Source: Microvelia longipes (Eukaryota; Arthropoda; Insecta; Hemiptera; Veliidae). Taken from it: a DNA stretch of 64,000 bases. The translations under genes were made by a program, and so were the position numbers. This document shows, in pieces, positions 1-12,147 of this stretch. Under the pieces are notes generated by a model. The model was not told the origin of the DNA. It saw only the letters and a program-made list of their open reading frames with translations, and made no database searches. Numbering within the stretch: the stretch's first letter is position 1; each line of letters starts with the position of its first letter. The stretch is taken from contig JACMZG010001913.1 in the NCBI GenBank assembly GCA_018340805.1, positions 41,265,561-41,329,560 of the forward strand, read 5' to 3'.

Positions 1-2267
1 CCCCTCCTATCGTGCCTCTTGAGATCTATGTTTGGGGTCTTGTGCCTTTTTGACTCAGTCCATCACCGCGATTAGCCTAAAAGGGCCTAAACCTACTGCT
101 ACATCACTAGGGGCCCAATAAGGGGGACTAACCTGTATGGCTTTCCAAGTAATGGGGGTCTAGTTCTAACTAGTCTACAACAATTAAGTGGTGCACATTA
201 CTCCCTACTTTTTCACATAGCGCTTTTGGTGTTTTCCGACGTTTTTTTTCCGGCGAGCGATTTCTCAGCGTATTTTTGTCGTAGCGGGTCGGGACCGGGT
301 GCGTTCTCTTCCGGAGACTCTGAATTTTCCGAAAATTACTATTTCATGGCTTTCCGGCCGAATTTCGGCTTTCCGGTGAGCACCGGAAGTGGAGGTAACT
401 TTACGGAAATTTAAGGAAATCGAGTTTAAATTGCAAAAGTCGTTCGATCCGGAAAATTCAAATTGGGTCGTGTATATGACGGAAAATGAAGGGACGTCCC
501 CGCTGACACTAGGGGTCTATCTCTGATAGTGACCCCGTCAACGTAAAAAAACCGGTCCTCCGGATTTTCGATTACGTGCCGAGCCGCGGGGAAACGTCGT
601 ATTTAAACCGGAAAAGTGACGTTCGATTCAGCTACTCCGGGTGAATAAAAAGTCCGCGACAAGGTATGAAAATGTTTTCCGGTATACCAGAAAATCCGGT
701 TTGAAGTTTTTCTAGATTTTGACAAACTTTGACAACGTTTTTCCGGGTCAAGGGTTGGAGCTAGCGCTTCCGTTGTTATGGGCGACCCCCTATTTCGGGG
801 ATGGCTACAACTTTTATCCGTAGATTTTCGCCTACGGCCCCCGGGGGCGGCGCTATAAAGAAATTTCGATTTTCGACGTTTGGACTTTTTTAGTTTTTCT
901 GCCGGAAAGTAGCTTAAAATTGAGATTTCGAAATCGGGCTTTTTGGGGTATTTAGTGCACAAAAGGGCCTATCGATCCACCCCGGTTCCGTTTCTTAGCT
1001 ATGTTTCGTTTCCGAGATATAAGTTTCCAAAGTCGAAAAATTTTCGGATAATTTAAGTTCAAAATTTTTAGGACCGACACGCAAATGTGATATAGCCGTT
1101 GGATGTAGGCGTTTTAACCGATCTTTTTGAAACCGGTGCGGTTGTTTAGTCGATAGGTTGGCATTTTCGGAACGGACAATCATAACGCTGGCATTTCCGG
1201 TTTTGATACTTTCGGGTTCAAGTCTTTTGAAAATTACATAAGTGTGAAAAAAAATTCCGAAATCGGTGCGTTTTTTAATGCGGTTTTGTTGGTACATCGG
1301 TTGGTTACAATATCCTAAATTTCTTTGTCTTAAAATTTTTCCGGTTAGGCGCCATAATAAAATTTCCGGTAGAAAACGTTCGAAATTTCAAAAAATCATA
1401 TCTCGGTTTCTATTTGAGATAATTGAACCGGACAACTTGCATTAGTTTTTCTATTTAGTGTAGTTTATGGAAAAAAATACTTGCCATATGCCACGGTCCG
1501 CCATCCTGGCATTTATATGGCAAAATAGAGATGGCGGCGATTTTTCGGATTTTCGAGACTCTGTGGAAGGCAAAATATTAGAAATAGAGAAAAAAATTAA
1601 ATTACACGGAGTTAGTACTTTTAATTATCTACCTATTGCAGTGGGTAACAATTTTGTGCCATGTACTATTGATATCGTTTATGGGGTCACTAACTTTCAA
1701 ACCGCTATAACTCCGTTCCGGTTGGTGGTAGAGAGTTGGGACAAAATACGTAATTTGAGGCGTCACGTGATCTAAAAGGACCGATAAATAAAGTTTTTCA
1801 AAATTTTTCGTTTCCGCCAGAATTTTTTAACATGACTTTTGAGCCATTTTTAAAGAGGTGTTTACGCCGGTCAGCAAAGGCGTTTTTGTGACACTACTTA
1901 GAATTTAACTTTTAGCCGTTTTAAATAGTCAACAATATTCTGGGTGTAGTAGCAATATTTTAAACTTGATCAAATGGCGGGAATTTTTTTTATTTTTGGC
2001 GGGAAACCGGCTATACTTAAGGAACAAAATGTTTGAAAATTGGATTTCTGAGATAGCCATTCTTTGGGCATTTGACCAGGACTAAAAATCTGTCGAGGGA
2101 AATATTTTTGCCATTTCCGGCTTGGCCGCCATCTTGGATTTTATATCAAAACTTTAATGGGGTCTATCTCAGCTATTTATAAAGATATTAGAGTAAAAAT
2201 AGTCTCTAACTGTTTGTATCGGCTATCTGAACAACTTTTATTTCAAAGTCTTTTTCCTACAAGTTTA
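1..2267. other. CCGG-rich region without a recognised gene
   Basis: No gene is recognised here. From about 230 to 1440 the words TTTCCGG, CCGGAA and AACCGG recur more than 15 times and CpG is frequent, unlike the AT-rich rest of the window. The longest ATG-initiated open frame is 1467-1775 (+, 102 codons), followed by an AATAAA at about 1785. Its product has no family signature I know and no homologue is visible here. This could be a degenerate transposon end or unique intergenic DNA. Confidence 0.4.
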
Positions 2268-4566
2268 GTTACACATAAAGGCGAGCGAAGCGAGCCCAAG
2301 GGTTTTTTTTATATTTATTTTATCTATGTTAGGTGTTGATATATAAACACACAAAGGCGAGCGAAGCGAGCCCAAGGATATTATTTTTATATTTATTTTA
2401 TTAAATGCTTTAATTTAGGTACTGATAAATAAACACATTAAGGCGAGCGAAGCGAGCCCAGGGTTTATTTTATATTTATTATTATATATTCTATGTTAGG
2501 TGTTGATATATAAACACACAAAGGCGAGCGAAGCGAGCCCAAGGATATTATTTTATATTTTTTTTAATGCTTTAATTTAGGTACTGATAAATAAACACAT
2601 AAAGGCGAGCGAAGCGAGCCCAAGGATATTATTTTATATTTATCATTAAGTATCTATGTTAGATGTTGATATATAAACACACAAAGCGAGCGAAGCGAGC
2701 CCAAGGATATTATTTTATATTTTTTTTTATTCAATGCTTTAATTTAGGGGCTGATAAATAAACACATAAAAGGCGAGCGAAGCGAGCCCCAAGGGTTTTA
2801 TTTTAATTATTTATATTCTATGTTAGGTGTTGATATATAAACACACAAAGGCGAGCGAAGCGAGCCCAAGGATATTATTTTATATTTATTTTATTAAATG
2901 CTTTAATTTAGGTACTGATAAATAAACACATTAAGGCGAGCGAAGCGAGCCCAAGGGTTTTTATTTTATATTTATTATTATATATTCTATGTTAGGTGTT
3001 GATATATAAACACACAAAAGGCGAGCGAAGCGAGCCCAAGGATATTATTTTTATATTTTTTTTAATGCTTTAATTTAGGTACTGATAAATAAACACATAA
3101 AGGCGAGCGAAGCGAGCCCAAGGATATTATTTTATATTTATCATTAAGTATTCTATGTTAGATGTTGATATATAAACACACAAAGGCGAGCGAAGCGAGC
3201 CCAAGGATATTTTTATATTTTTTTATTCAATGCTTTAAATTTAGGGGCTGATAAATAAACACATAAAGGCGAGCGAAGCGAGCCCAAGGGTTTATTTATA
3301 TTTATTTTATATTCTATGTTAGGTGTTGATATATAAACACACAAAGGCGAGCGAAGCGAGCCCAAGGATATTATTTTATATTTATTTTATTAAATGCTTT
3401 AATTTAGGTACTGATAAATAAACACATTAAGGCGAGCGAAGCGAGCCCAAGGGTTTTTATTTTATATTATTATTATATATTCTATGTTAGGTGTTGATAT
3501 ATAAACACACAAAGGCGAGCGAAGCGAGCCCAAGGATATTATTTATATTTTTTTTAATGCTTTTAATTTAGGTACTGATAAATAAACACATAAGGCGAGC
3601 GAAGCGAGCCCAAGGATATTATTTTATATTTATCATTAAGTATTTTATGATAGGTGTTGATAAATAAACATACAAAGGCGAGTGAAGCGAGCCCAAGGAT
3701 ATTATTTTATATTTATTTTATTAAATGCTTTAATTTAGGTACTGATAAATAAACACATTAAGGCGAGCGAAGCGAGCCCAAGGGTTTTATTTTATATTTA
3801 TTATTATATATTCTATGTTAGGTGTTGATATATAAACACACAAAGGCGAGCGAAGCGAGCCCAAGAATATTATTTTATATTTTTTTTAATGCTTTAATTT
3901 AGGTACTGATAAATAAACACATAAAGGCGAGCGAAGCGAGCCCAAGGATATTATTTTATATTTATCATTAAGTATTCTATGTTAGATGTTGATATATAAA
4001 CACACAAAGGCGAGCGAAGCGAGCCCAAGGATATTATTTTATATTTTTTTATTCAATGCTTTAATTTAGGGGCTGATAAATAAACACATAAAGGCGAGCG
4101 AAGCGAGCCCAAGGGTTTATTTTATATTTATTTATATTCTATGTTAGGTGTTGATATATAAACACACAAAGGCGAGCGAAGCGAGCCCAAGGATATTATT
4201 TTATATTTATTTTATTAAATGCTTTAATTTAGGTACTGATAAATAAACACATTAAGGCGAGCGAAAGCGAGCCCAAGGGTTTATTTATATTTATTATTAT
4301 ATATATTCTATGTTAGGTGTTGATATATAAACACACAAAGGCGAGCGAAGCGAGCCCAAGGATATTATTTTATATTTTTTTTAATGCTTTAATTTAGGTA
4401 CTGATAAATAAACACATAAAGGCGAGCGAAGCGAGCCCAAGGATATTATTTTATATTTATCATTAAGTATTTTATGATAGGTGTTGATAAATAAACATAC
4501 AAAGGCGAGCGAAGCGAGCCCAAGGATGTTATTCCATATTTTTTTTATTCAATGCTTTAATTTATG
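2268..4566. repeat. ~82-bp satellite with higher-order structure
   Basis: About 28 tandem monomers of 75-87 bp each carry the invariant core GGCGAGCGAAGCGAGCCC followed by an AT-rich segment. Two tail types alternate: one ends GTTGATATATAAACACAC, the other CTGATAAATAAACACAT. Reading the AT-rich parts gives six monomer classes A-F in the order F-A-B-C-D-E (about 495 bp), with F units starting near 2281, 2773, 3268 and 4095. The 3268-4095 interval is longer because it contains an extra A-B-C-G block. Class G (TTTTATGATAGGTG) occurs near 3595 and 4422. Confidence 0.93.
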
Positions 4567-4705
4567 ACTTTTTTATATATTAAAGTAAATGAATGATGTT
4601 GAATCTACTTTTGGTAACGTATGATTTTACAATTCTGAATAATTATCTTTGAATTGAATATTGTACAATTGAATATTTATCCTATGCATTTGTGTGCACT
4701 CATGA

Positions 4706-4886
4706 CTGCAGTTAAGCTGCAGCTGCCAAGGCTGCGCCAAAGGCGCAGTCTTTTTATATATTATTGTTTACATGTGGCTGCAGCGAAGCTGCAGCCGTCA
4801 TATACTGCGCCGAAGGCGCATGCACAACTTTAATATTTATAGAGAGGGACTGGCGCCGAAGGCGCCGAGAGTGGGCGGGCCCACTC
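4706..4886. repeat. Cluster of six perfect GC-rich hairpins
   Basis: Six perfect inverted repeats lie within 181 bp of otherwise AT-rich DNA. They are CTGCAG/CTGCAG (4706-4722), CTGCGCC-AAA-GGCGCAG (4732-4748), a 9-bp stem GGCTGCAGC with GAA loop (4776-4796), TGCGCC-GAA-GGCGCA (4806-4820), GGCGCC-GAA-GGCGCC (4852-4866) and GAGTGGGC-GG-GCCCACTC (4869-4886). No protein coding is seen. Confidence 0.85.
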
Positions 4887-5194
4887 GTACTAATAAATAT
4901 GGAACTCTTAATTTTATTTATTTAATTTAATAATTATTCAAAGTAAATCAAATGTCATTATTTTATTTACACGAATTCAAATAAACTTGAGTAAATTAAA
5001 TAAATAGTCAAGTATAAAATAAAAACTTAAGACAACTTAAGTTAATTCATTCAGGAGTGCATAGGAAAAATGTAAAAGTTATGCTCTATTTTAAATAAAT
5101 ATTTCATTAGTGAAGATACTTATTTTATTATTCTGATAATTCATATAAATGTAATATTCAATGAAACTATTTTTTGTTTAACCTCCAGAGCATT
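4887..5194. other. AT-rich spacer
   Basis: AT-rich sequence with no gene, RNA or repeat that I can recognise. Confidence 0.5.
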
Positions 5195-5560
5195 TCGGTA
5201 CTGCTGTAGGGCCCTGATCAAATATTTTAAGGGCCCCTTAGGGCCCTTAAAATATTTGTTGTTTAGAAAATATGACCTAGATTTAGGCAACAAATTAAGA
5301 ATATATTAATTACTTAAAAAACATTAATCTCTAAGGCCCTTTTCTGCTGCATTAGTGCCCTGACCAAGTATGTTAAGGGGCATCATTGGCTCTAGTTTTC
5401 GTATTGGGCCCTTAGTCTAGCTTTAAGGATATGGGCTATAAAGATCTAAAATTTATAATAAAAAAAAATAGTATCTAAACTAATACCTAGAGTCCTTTTA
5501 CGCTGTCATAGAGCCATGATGAAGTATATTAGGACTCTTATTGGCCCCATTTTTCCGAAT
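5195..5560. repeat. Degenerate ~150-bp tandem repeats with a perfect 18-bp palindrome
   Basis: Three diverged copies start near 5200, 5345 and 5500, recognised by CTGCTGYA, then GCCCTGA, then AAGTATNTTAAGGG-like words. The first copy contains a perfect hairpin: an 18-base arm at 5219-5236, the loop CTTA, and the complementary arm at 5241-5258. Confidence 0.6.
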
Positions 5561-5688
5561 AGGCGGAACAAATGGAGCCTTAAAGACACTAGATGTAAAA
5601 ACATTTATCTCTAGAAGCTCTTTAGAGTTAGCTACCTTAGAGATTGCCCCCCTTTGACTCGGGTGTTATGAATATATTACAAAAGTAT

Positions 5689-5828
<140 letters not shown>

Positions 5829-6390
5829 AGTTTAATAATGTTAAATGTGTTTTCTTTAATTTCGTTGCTTTTTTTATTTTTATTCGAAGCTGCTTGTATC
5901 TAAAAGTTTCAATTGTATGAGTTAGCTGTTGTAGTATGCATGTCTTGATAAAACAATAATTAATTTAAAAGAGTTATCCAATTGGCCAAATGTCATTCTT
6001 TATTTCATCGAGCCTTTGACTGTTTATGCTAGAAAGTTGAAACTTAGTCTAAAATTAAGTAGCGTTTTTCAAAAAATAACTTTTCTAGAACCTTGAAAAT
6101 ATAAAAAATCAAAAATTATCATTTTTTTAAATTCATTACTAAAAGTTTTTTATTTCGCGAAAAACTAAATATTTTTCATGGTATAAATTAATATTTATTC
6201 GTGTACTATGATTTTTGTAAACCACCAAGAGTAAAGTGTTCTGTATAATTGTACTCATTTGCTAGGATAAAACAAGTTTTATATAAAAATTTTAAAAATA
6301 AATTTTCCATTTTCTTAAATATTCATTTCAAAAAATGCAAAAGTTTTTATTAGAGCTACTTTTTGTCTTCATTTATACTGTAGGTATATA
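5829..6390. other. AT-rich spacer
   Basis: AT-rich sequence with no gene or repeat that I can support. Confidence 0.5.
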
Positions 6391-7703
6391 AATAATTCTG
6401 GTTTGCAAGCTGGGCGAATTTTCATTGAAATGCGAGGTTTCTAGCTTATCGGTCCAATTTTCGCATATGTTTTCAGTATATATTTAAAAATTCTAGTGCG
6501 GTGGTCCACATGTCGGGCGAATTTTATTTACAATGCGTGTTTCCGTGCTTAACAACCCATTTTTTGCTTAAGGTTCCGGTTCATGCTTTAAAAACTAAGC
6601 AGTTACTCAATTGTCAAGCACTGCTCGTAACTCATTTTGTCTGTATTTTTCAAAGAAAATGCGCTAAAACCTTTAAAGTATATATATAAACACTTTATTT
6701 ACAAAATATAAATATGTGAGGCTGGCCTTATAATAAGGTTTGCTTACAACACAGCGTACTTATCAATCTAAAAAGACAATTGGTCAAATTACAACTAAGG
6801 GTTCAAATAAAAAATTATGTACATAAATTTACAAAACTTTACATCTATAGATAACAGACTTGTTATTCAACTATTTTTGTACAGTTAATTTATATGATTA
6901 AAATTTTATTGAATAAATATGATGATTTATTATGCTAATGAGTCAAGAATTATGTTTTTCAGACAGTACGCGGATAAATTCTTGGTCTACACCGATCTTG
7001 TCGAAAATTGTTTTGTTTTTTCTGGTATAAGCCCCCTCGAGCCAAAACCACAAACCGTACACGACATAGTTTCTGTCTCCGTGAGAAGCTCTAAAATGTT
7101 CTTTATAATAACTAATGCTCTTTTCGTAGATACTTCTCTTTTCCTCGTGTACAAGCTAAAGGTAAGTATCTAATCTTTAAACTAGTGCAAATAATAGTGC
7201 GTACTTCTAATTTTAGAGGCATAGTTTCGTATAACCAACTGGATAATTATGCGCATTTTCTTCGAAAAAATACAGACAAACTGAGTTACGAGCAGTGCTT
7301 GACCATTGATTAACTGCTGACGTTCTAAAGCATGAACCGGAACCTTAAGCAAGAAATGGGTTGTTAAGCACGGAAACACGCATTCCAAATGAAATTCGCT
7401 CGACATGCGGACCACCGCGCCAGACGCCAGAATTATTTTAATATTATCGAATTCTTCAAAGAAAAATGCTCATATTTATCCTATAGATTATACATTACAC
7501 GAAACAGGATTATTAATTTGAAGCTCAGTTTATCATCATTTTTAAGGCATTTCCTTTAAAAAAATTACAAAAATTAAACAACAAGTTTTGACGCTTTTGG
7601 TCAAGATTTTATTAAAATTTATACTGAAAACTTTAGATTGATAAGCAAGAAAGCACGCATTTCAAAAGAAATTCGCCCAGCTTACGAACATCCGCGCCAA
7701 ACA
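6391..7703. mobile_element. Foldback element with nested inverted repeats
   Basis: The left end (6391-6500, with AAGCTGGGCGAATTT and then TTTTCAGTATA) is matched in inverted orientation at 7600-7703. A second inner pair, 6493-6690 and 7230-7430, is also inverted. It shares words such as GTGGTCCACATGTCGGGCGA, TTAACAACCCATTT and CAAGCACTGCTCGTAACTCA. The inner unit recurs at 20913-21330. I infer a non-autonomous foldback or MITE-like DNA element. No transposase is seen. The similar peptides encoded by copies at 6501, 7415(-) and 21061 reflect DNA repeat identity, not a conserved gene. Confidence 0.65.
6963..7161 (+). CDS. Candidate internal exon of unknown protein
   Basis: An open segment of 199 nt (one base plus 66 codons) is bounded by an acceptor-like TGTTTTTCAG ending at 6962 and a strong donor-like AAAG|GTAAGT at 7161/7162. 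The frame is open across the whole segment and runs into a stop soon after the donor, as expected for an intron. Composition is more balanced than the flanks and codon third positions are mixed. The peptide contains QYADKFLVYTDLVEN and ends LFLVYKLK. I do not recognise the family. It lies inside the foldback element between inverted arms, and the donor region is also present in the repeat copy near 21300-21345. It may therefore belong to a transposon gene or be a captured host exon. Chance is not excluded. Confidence 0.35.
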
Positions 7704-7755
7704 TATTTTAAAGTTAAAAACTAAAATATTGTAGATAAGACAATAAAAAATTATC

Positions 7756-7821
7756 GTCGGCAAAAAGATTCGAACTAGGGAACTCTAGCTTCAAGTATAG
7801 TCTTATCAACTCTGGACCGTT
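7756..7821 (-). repeat. tRNA-like (SINE head) remnant
   Basis: On the minus strand, a degenerate A-box-like stretch (CAGAGTTGATAAGAC) is followed about 30 nt later by CTAGTTCGAATCT, which matches a pol III B box (GTTCGAATC). Acceptor pairing is poor, so this is at most a tRNA-derived SINE fragment or tRNA relic. Confidence 0.35.
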
Positions 7822-8107
7822 TTCATTCGATTCAGCGCCCAAAAAAACATAAGAACCTTTTGTCGCGGTGAAAAATAATAACCTTGCATTTTTTTCAGAC
7901 TCAGTAAACCTGATAAATTACGCATCAACAACATGGTTTTATGGATTGCGGCATGGTTAAAGTCTCAACAACAATTGGTTTCATCTGTGAAAAGACAAAC
8001 TTTATTTATTTATAAGCTTATTCGACATCTCAGTATTTATCGGATTAATTGGGTTCGTGTCCTCCTTAAGGTTGATTTTTGTAACAAGTTTGATTTGAAA
8101 AACTAAT

Positions 8108-8136
8108 CCGTCCGAGCGTATATATTTATATATATA

Positions 8137-8194
<58 letters not shown>
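8108..8194. repeat. (TA)n microsatellite
   Basis: Interrupted TA dinucleotide tract. Confidence 0.95.
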
Positions 8195-8195
<1 letters not shown>

Positions 8196-9029
8196 ATGTA
8201 TATTTCATGGTGGGAACTTCTAAAACGGATTTTGGACACATTCCCAGGCGGCCACTTTTTTTCCAAGAAAATTCGCTTAATAGCATACTGTTAAATTAAC
8301 AATTAATTGTGTGTAATTGTTATCCATTTCACTCTTTGGTGAGGTAATGTAAAATGCAGAGAAACATTTTTAATCCTTAATTTAATATCGAAACCGATTG
8401 AAAATTTGAATCTCAATAAAACACACTAAACATTTAGCAAATATTCATTTAAAACCAGTATCTAAATTACAGAATTATTCAGCGAATTTATTTTTTATCC
8501 TATTCAAAATCTTCAAGTTTGACGTCTATACACGACAATTGATACAATTATTTTGTCAAATAACTTTTATCAATACTCAGTTATAATTAAAAGAAAAAAT
8601 TTTATATTTATTTATTTTTATTTAAATAATTTATGAAAAGGTATTTATCGCTTGAGAGTTAAATTTTATAGAGATAGTGTTGTTACATAGTATTTCTTGT
8701 TTGTATACTTATTATAAACGATGTTTAAATTTATTTACTGATAATTAATTCATGTTGACCTTAATTTTAATAATAAATTGTTTTATCAATATTACAGACA
8801 GGGACGTGGTATCGATGTTTCGTAGATTGCACGTGCTCTTGCCACCCACTCAATCACAGATTTACGAGAGTATAAAAATACTTCTCACAAATGTTTATTT
8901 TTATCTTTGGATTTTTTCTAAAAGTGTCATTTTTGTTGTAACTGTAACCTACAAATAGACACGTGAATGTACCGCTAAGGATGAAACGTGTATTGTAGGA
9001 TAAATTGGGTGCGGTATACCTCGGAACTT
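8195..9029. other. AT-rich spacer
   Basis: No supported gene. An acceptor-like TATTACAG at about 8790-8798 precedes a frame reading TDRDVVSMFRRLHVLLPPT, but no matching donor is visible and no family is recognised. Confidence 0.4.
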
Positions 9030-9053
9030 TTCATCGCCTTACCGATACGGTAA

Positions 9054-9290
9054 GGTGGGGTATCTCGGTGGTATATTGGTTAGCACGCGCGTCTGCCACC
9101 CAGAAAGCCCGGGTTCGATCCAGGTCGGGACCTCTAGGATTTTTTAGCGAGGGATGGAGGGATGGGAATACTTACACGTGCCGTCCTTCGAAAAGGACGT
9201 TAAGCCGGTGGTTCCGAGCCTGTGAGATATCAGATACTCGTAAAAGATCCTAACCCTGAATAAACCTGGGCTTAGGCAAAATTTAGAACT
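9054..9290 (+). repeat. tRNA-derived SINE-like element
   Basis: The head holds a tRNA-like D-arm/A-box region (TATTGGTTAGCACGCGCG, about 9073-9090) and a consensus B box, GGGTTCGATCC (about 9110-9120), with pol III spacing. The body contains the stem-like GTCCTTCGAAAAGGACGTTA at about 9183-9202. The open frame across it is fortuitous. A tRNA-headed SINE is the best reading; flanking target duplications were not identified. Confidence 0.55.
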
Positions 9291-10055
9291 CTCGATAGTA
9301 GTTTATAATAAATATATTTGTTTCTGCCTTATGGTTTCGAGAGGAGGAAAGCCTGATCTGGCAGTGGGGCACGTGTTGTTTCTAGTTGAACTATAGAAAT
9401 TTAGTGTAAAATCACGGTTCTTCTGTGGATAAGACGTAAAATGTCTGCACTAGGACACATAAGAACATAGACTCATAGAACACTATCTTCTATCAATGGA
9501 AATTAGCAAAAAGAGCACAACAAAACGATTTTCAAGGTGGGCCTACCTCTCCCTAATTACTATCAATTTTACTAAGTTAAGAAAAGTTTTGAGGCAAATC
9601 GTATCCAAAGAGACTATTATTTAGAGGAAGATACAACAGCGGTGTTATCATTCTTTGGCTAGATTGGCACCATAACTGTACATTGGAGTCGTAATTTTTT
9701 AATTTTTCATAATAATTACAATTTTACCTAAATATTATATAAACTTTGACTTATATTAAGTAAAATGAATTGAAATATGTAATATGATGTGATTATTATC
9801 TATTGCATATATTTACTAATTATCTGTGTTTTATAAAGTGAATTAATATGAAATCAGGGAAAAATGTCCACTGTTTAACTCTGATAGGGGTTGTAGTGGG
9901 GTAAGGAGTGAGAAGTCTCAAGTAGTACCGCTATGCCACCCAATGAAAACTGTCTCACTTCGAGACCCTGTGTTATTGTACCTATGTCCTCCCTCTAAGT
10001 ATTAGAGGTCTCTTTGTTCGTATCGAATTAACTCAGATCCTACCTAACCTACCAC
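9291..10055. other. Spacer without recognised features
   Basis: AT-rich in its centre, with no gene, RNA or repeat family that I can name. Confidence 0.4.
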
Positions 10056-10130
10056 TCGATCATCCTCAAGGATAGGAACATCGATCATCCTCAAGGATAG
10101 GAACATCGCTCATCAACAAGGATAGGAACA
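10056..10130. repeat. 25-bp tandem repeat, three copies
   Basis: Units start at 10056, 10081 and 10106. The first two are identical. Each contains AAGGATAGGAACATCG, and the first two also hold the small palindrome ATCCTCAAGGAT. Confidence 0.9.
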
Positions 10131-10145
10131 TCAGACTTACAGGCC

Positions 10146-11600
10146 TTATATAGGGTCCTCAATAGTCCTATAAAATTTCATATAGGACAACATCGTCCAT
10201 AGGACAAACACTCATATAGGATACCATATAACTATAAATTTCATATAGGACAACATGCGTCATATAGGACAACATACGTCCTATAAATTTCATATAAGAC
10301 AACATCGTCCTATAAATTTCATATAGGACAACATGCGTCCTATAAATTTTCATATAGGACAACATACGTCTATAAATTTCATATAGGAACATGCGTCCTA
10401 TAATTTCATATAGGACAACATACGTCCTATAAATTTCATATAGGACAACATGCGTCCTATAAATTTCATATAGGACAACATGCGTCTTATAATTCATATA
10501 GGACAACATGCGTCCTATACATTTCATATAGGGCAACAATGCCGTCTATAAAATTTCAATATATAGGAAACATGCTCATATAAATTTCATATAGGAACAT
10601 ACGGTCCTATAATTTCATATAGGACAACATACGTCCTATAAATTTCATATAGGACTATAAATTTCATATAGGACAACATGCGTCCTATAAATTTCATATA
10701 GGACAACATGCGTCCTATAAATTTCATATAGGACAACATGCGTCCTATACAATTTCATATAGGACAACATACGTCCTATAAATTTCATATAGGACAACAT
10801 GCGTCCTATAAATTTCATATAGGACAACATATACCCTATAAATTTCATATAGGACAACATACGTCCTATAAATTTCATATAGGACAACATGCGTCCTTTT
10901 CATATAGGACAACATGCATATAGGACAACATGCGTCCTATAATTTTCATATACAACATGCGAAACATATATACGGACAACATGCGTCCATATAGGACAAA
11001 TGCGTGGATCCTATAAATTTCATATAGGACAACATGCGTCCTATATTTCATATACATTCCTATATCATATGGACAACATACGTCCTATAAATTTTCATAT
11101 AAGGACAAACATGCGTCTATAAATTTCATATAGACACATGCGTCCTATAAATTTATATAGGACAACATGACGTCCTATAAATTTCAATATAGGACAACAC
11201 GTCTATAAATTTCATATAGGACAACATGCGTCTATAAATTTGTATATAGGACAACATGCGTCTATAAATTTCATATAGGACAACATGCGTCCTATAAATT
11301 TCATATAGGACAACCTATAAATTTCATATAGGACAACATACGTCCTATAATTTCATATAGGAACATGCGTCCTAAACTATATAGGACAACATGCGATTTC
11401 ATATAGGACCATGCGTCCTATAAATTTCATATAGGACAACATGCGTCCTATACATTTCATATAGGACAACATACGTCCTATAAACATATAGGACAACATG
11501 TCCTATAAATTTATATAGGACAACATACGTCCTATAAATTTCATATAGGACAACACACGTCCTATAAATTTCATAATAGGACACATGCGTCCTATAATTA
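10146..11600. repeat. 30-bp hairpin satellite, left block
   Basis: Roughly 45 tandem, often truncated, copies of a 30-bp monomer. The monomer is CATATAGGACAACATGCG followed by TCCTATAAATTT. Each holds an 8-bp inverted repeat, TATAGGAC/GTCCTATA, around the 7-nt loop AACATGC. Because the period is ten codons, long pseudo-frames with a repeated decapeptide appear on both strands; these are not genes. The same satellite in the same orientation resumes at 17054, beyond the retrotransposon. Confidence 0.95.
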
Positions 11601-12035
11601 ATATTATAATTAATATTTATTTATTATTTTAAAAGCATACATACAGTATTAATATAAAATAGCATAAAACATTTATAAGTAATATATATAATAAAAGTCT
11701 ATTTGACAATGGACATATGCAAATGAAACTAATGAAATAATAAATTATTTAAAAGCCGCATAAGCTATAGCTTGTGCGCGGCTATATATTTCATCTATTA
11801 TTTGTTTTTCCTTATAGATAGTATTTTTAACTTATAGATAGTATTTGTTATTTTATAATGTTAATCATTCATAATAATTTATTTACAAATATTTTGTTAA
11901 TTTATAAATATAATTACATTTCAAAGGTGAAAATTCCATGCATTTTGGTTAATTAAAAACAAACAAAACATTTTTTTTTCCTTTTCATTTTTAAAATAAA
12001 AAAAAAAATAAAATAAAAATAAAAAAATAAAAATA
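11601..12035. other. AT-rich spacer and low-complexity A-rich tract
   Basis: AT-rich DNA ending in an A-rich low-complexity tract (about 11990-12035). It lies just outside the presumed 3' end of the minus-strand retrotransposon. Confidence 0.5.
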
Positions 12036-12147
12036 AAATAAAAATAATAATAATAATACATATTATATACAAAAAATAAAACTAAGTATTTTAAGAGTAG
12101 GTAGTTAAGTTATAAATATAAGTTTTAAGTTTTAGTAGGTGGCGGAT

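Noticed and set aside
8752..8958. Possible exon after TATTACAG near 8798
   Set aside because: No convincing donor and no recognisable family; kept only as a remark.
9005..9253. 82-codon frame over 9005-9253
   Set aside because: It is the translation of a tRNA-headed SINE-like unit.
10168..11584. Long frames with repeated MLSYMKFIGR-like decapeptides
   Set aside because: They arise because the satellite period is 30 bp (ten codons); both strands and several frames show it and indels break it repeatedly.
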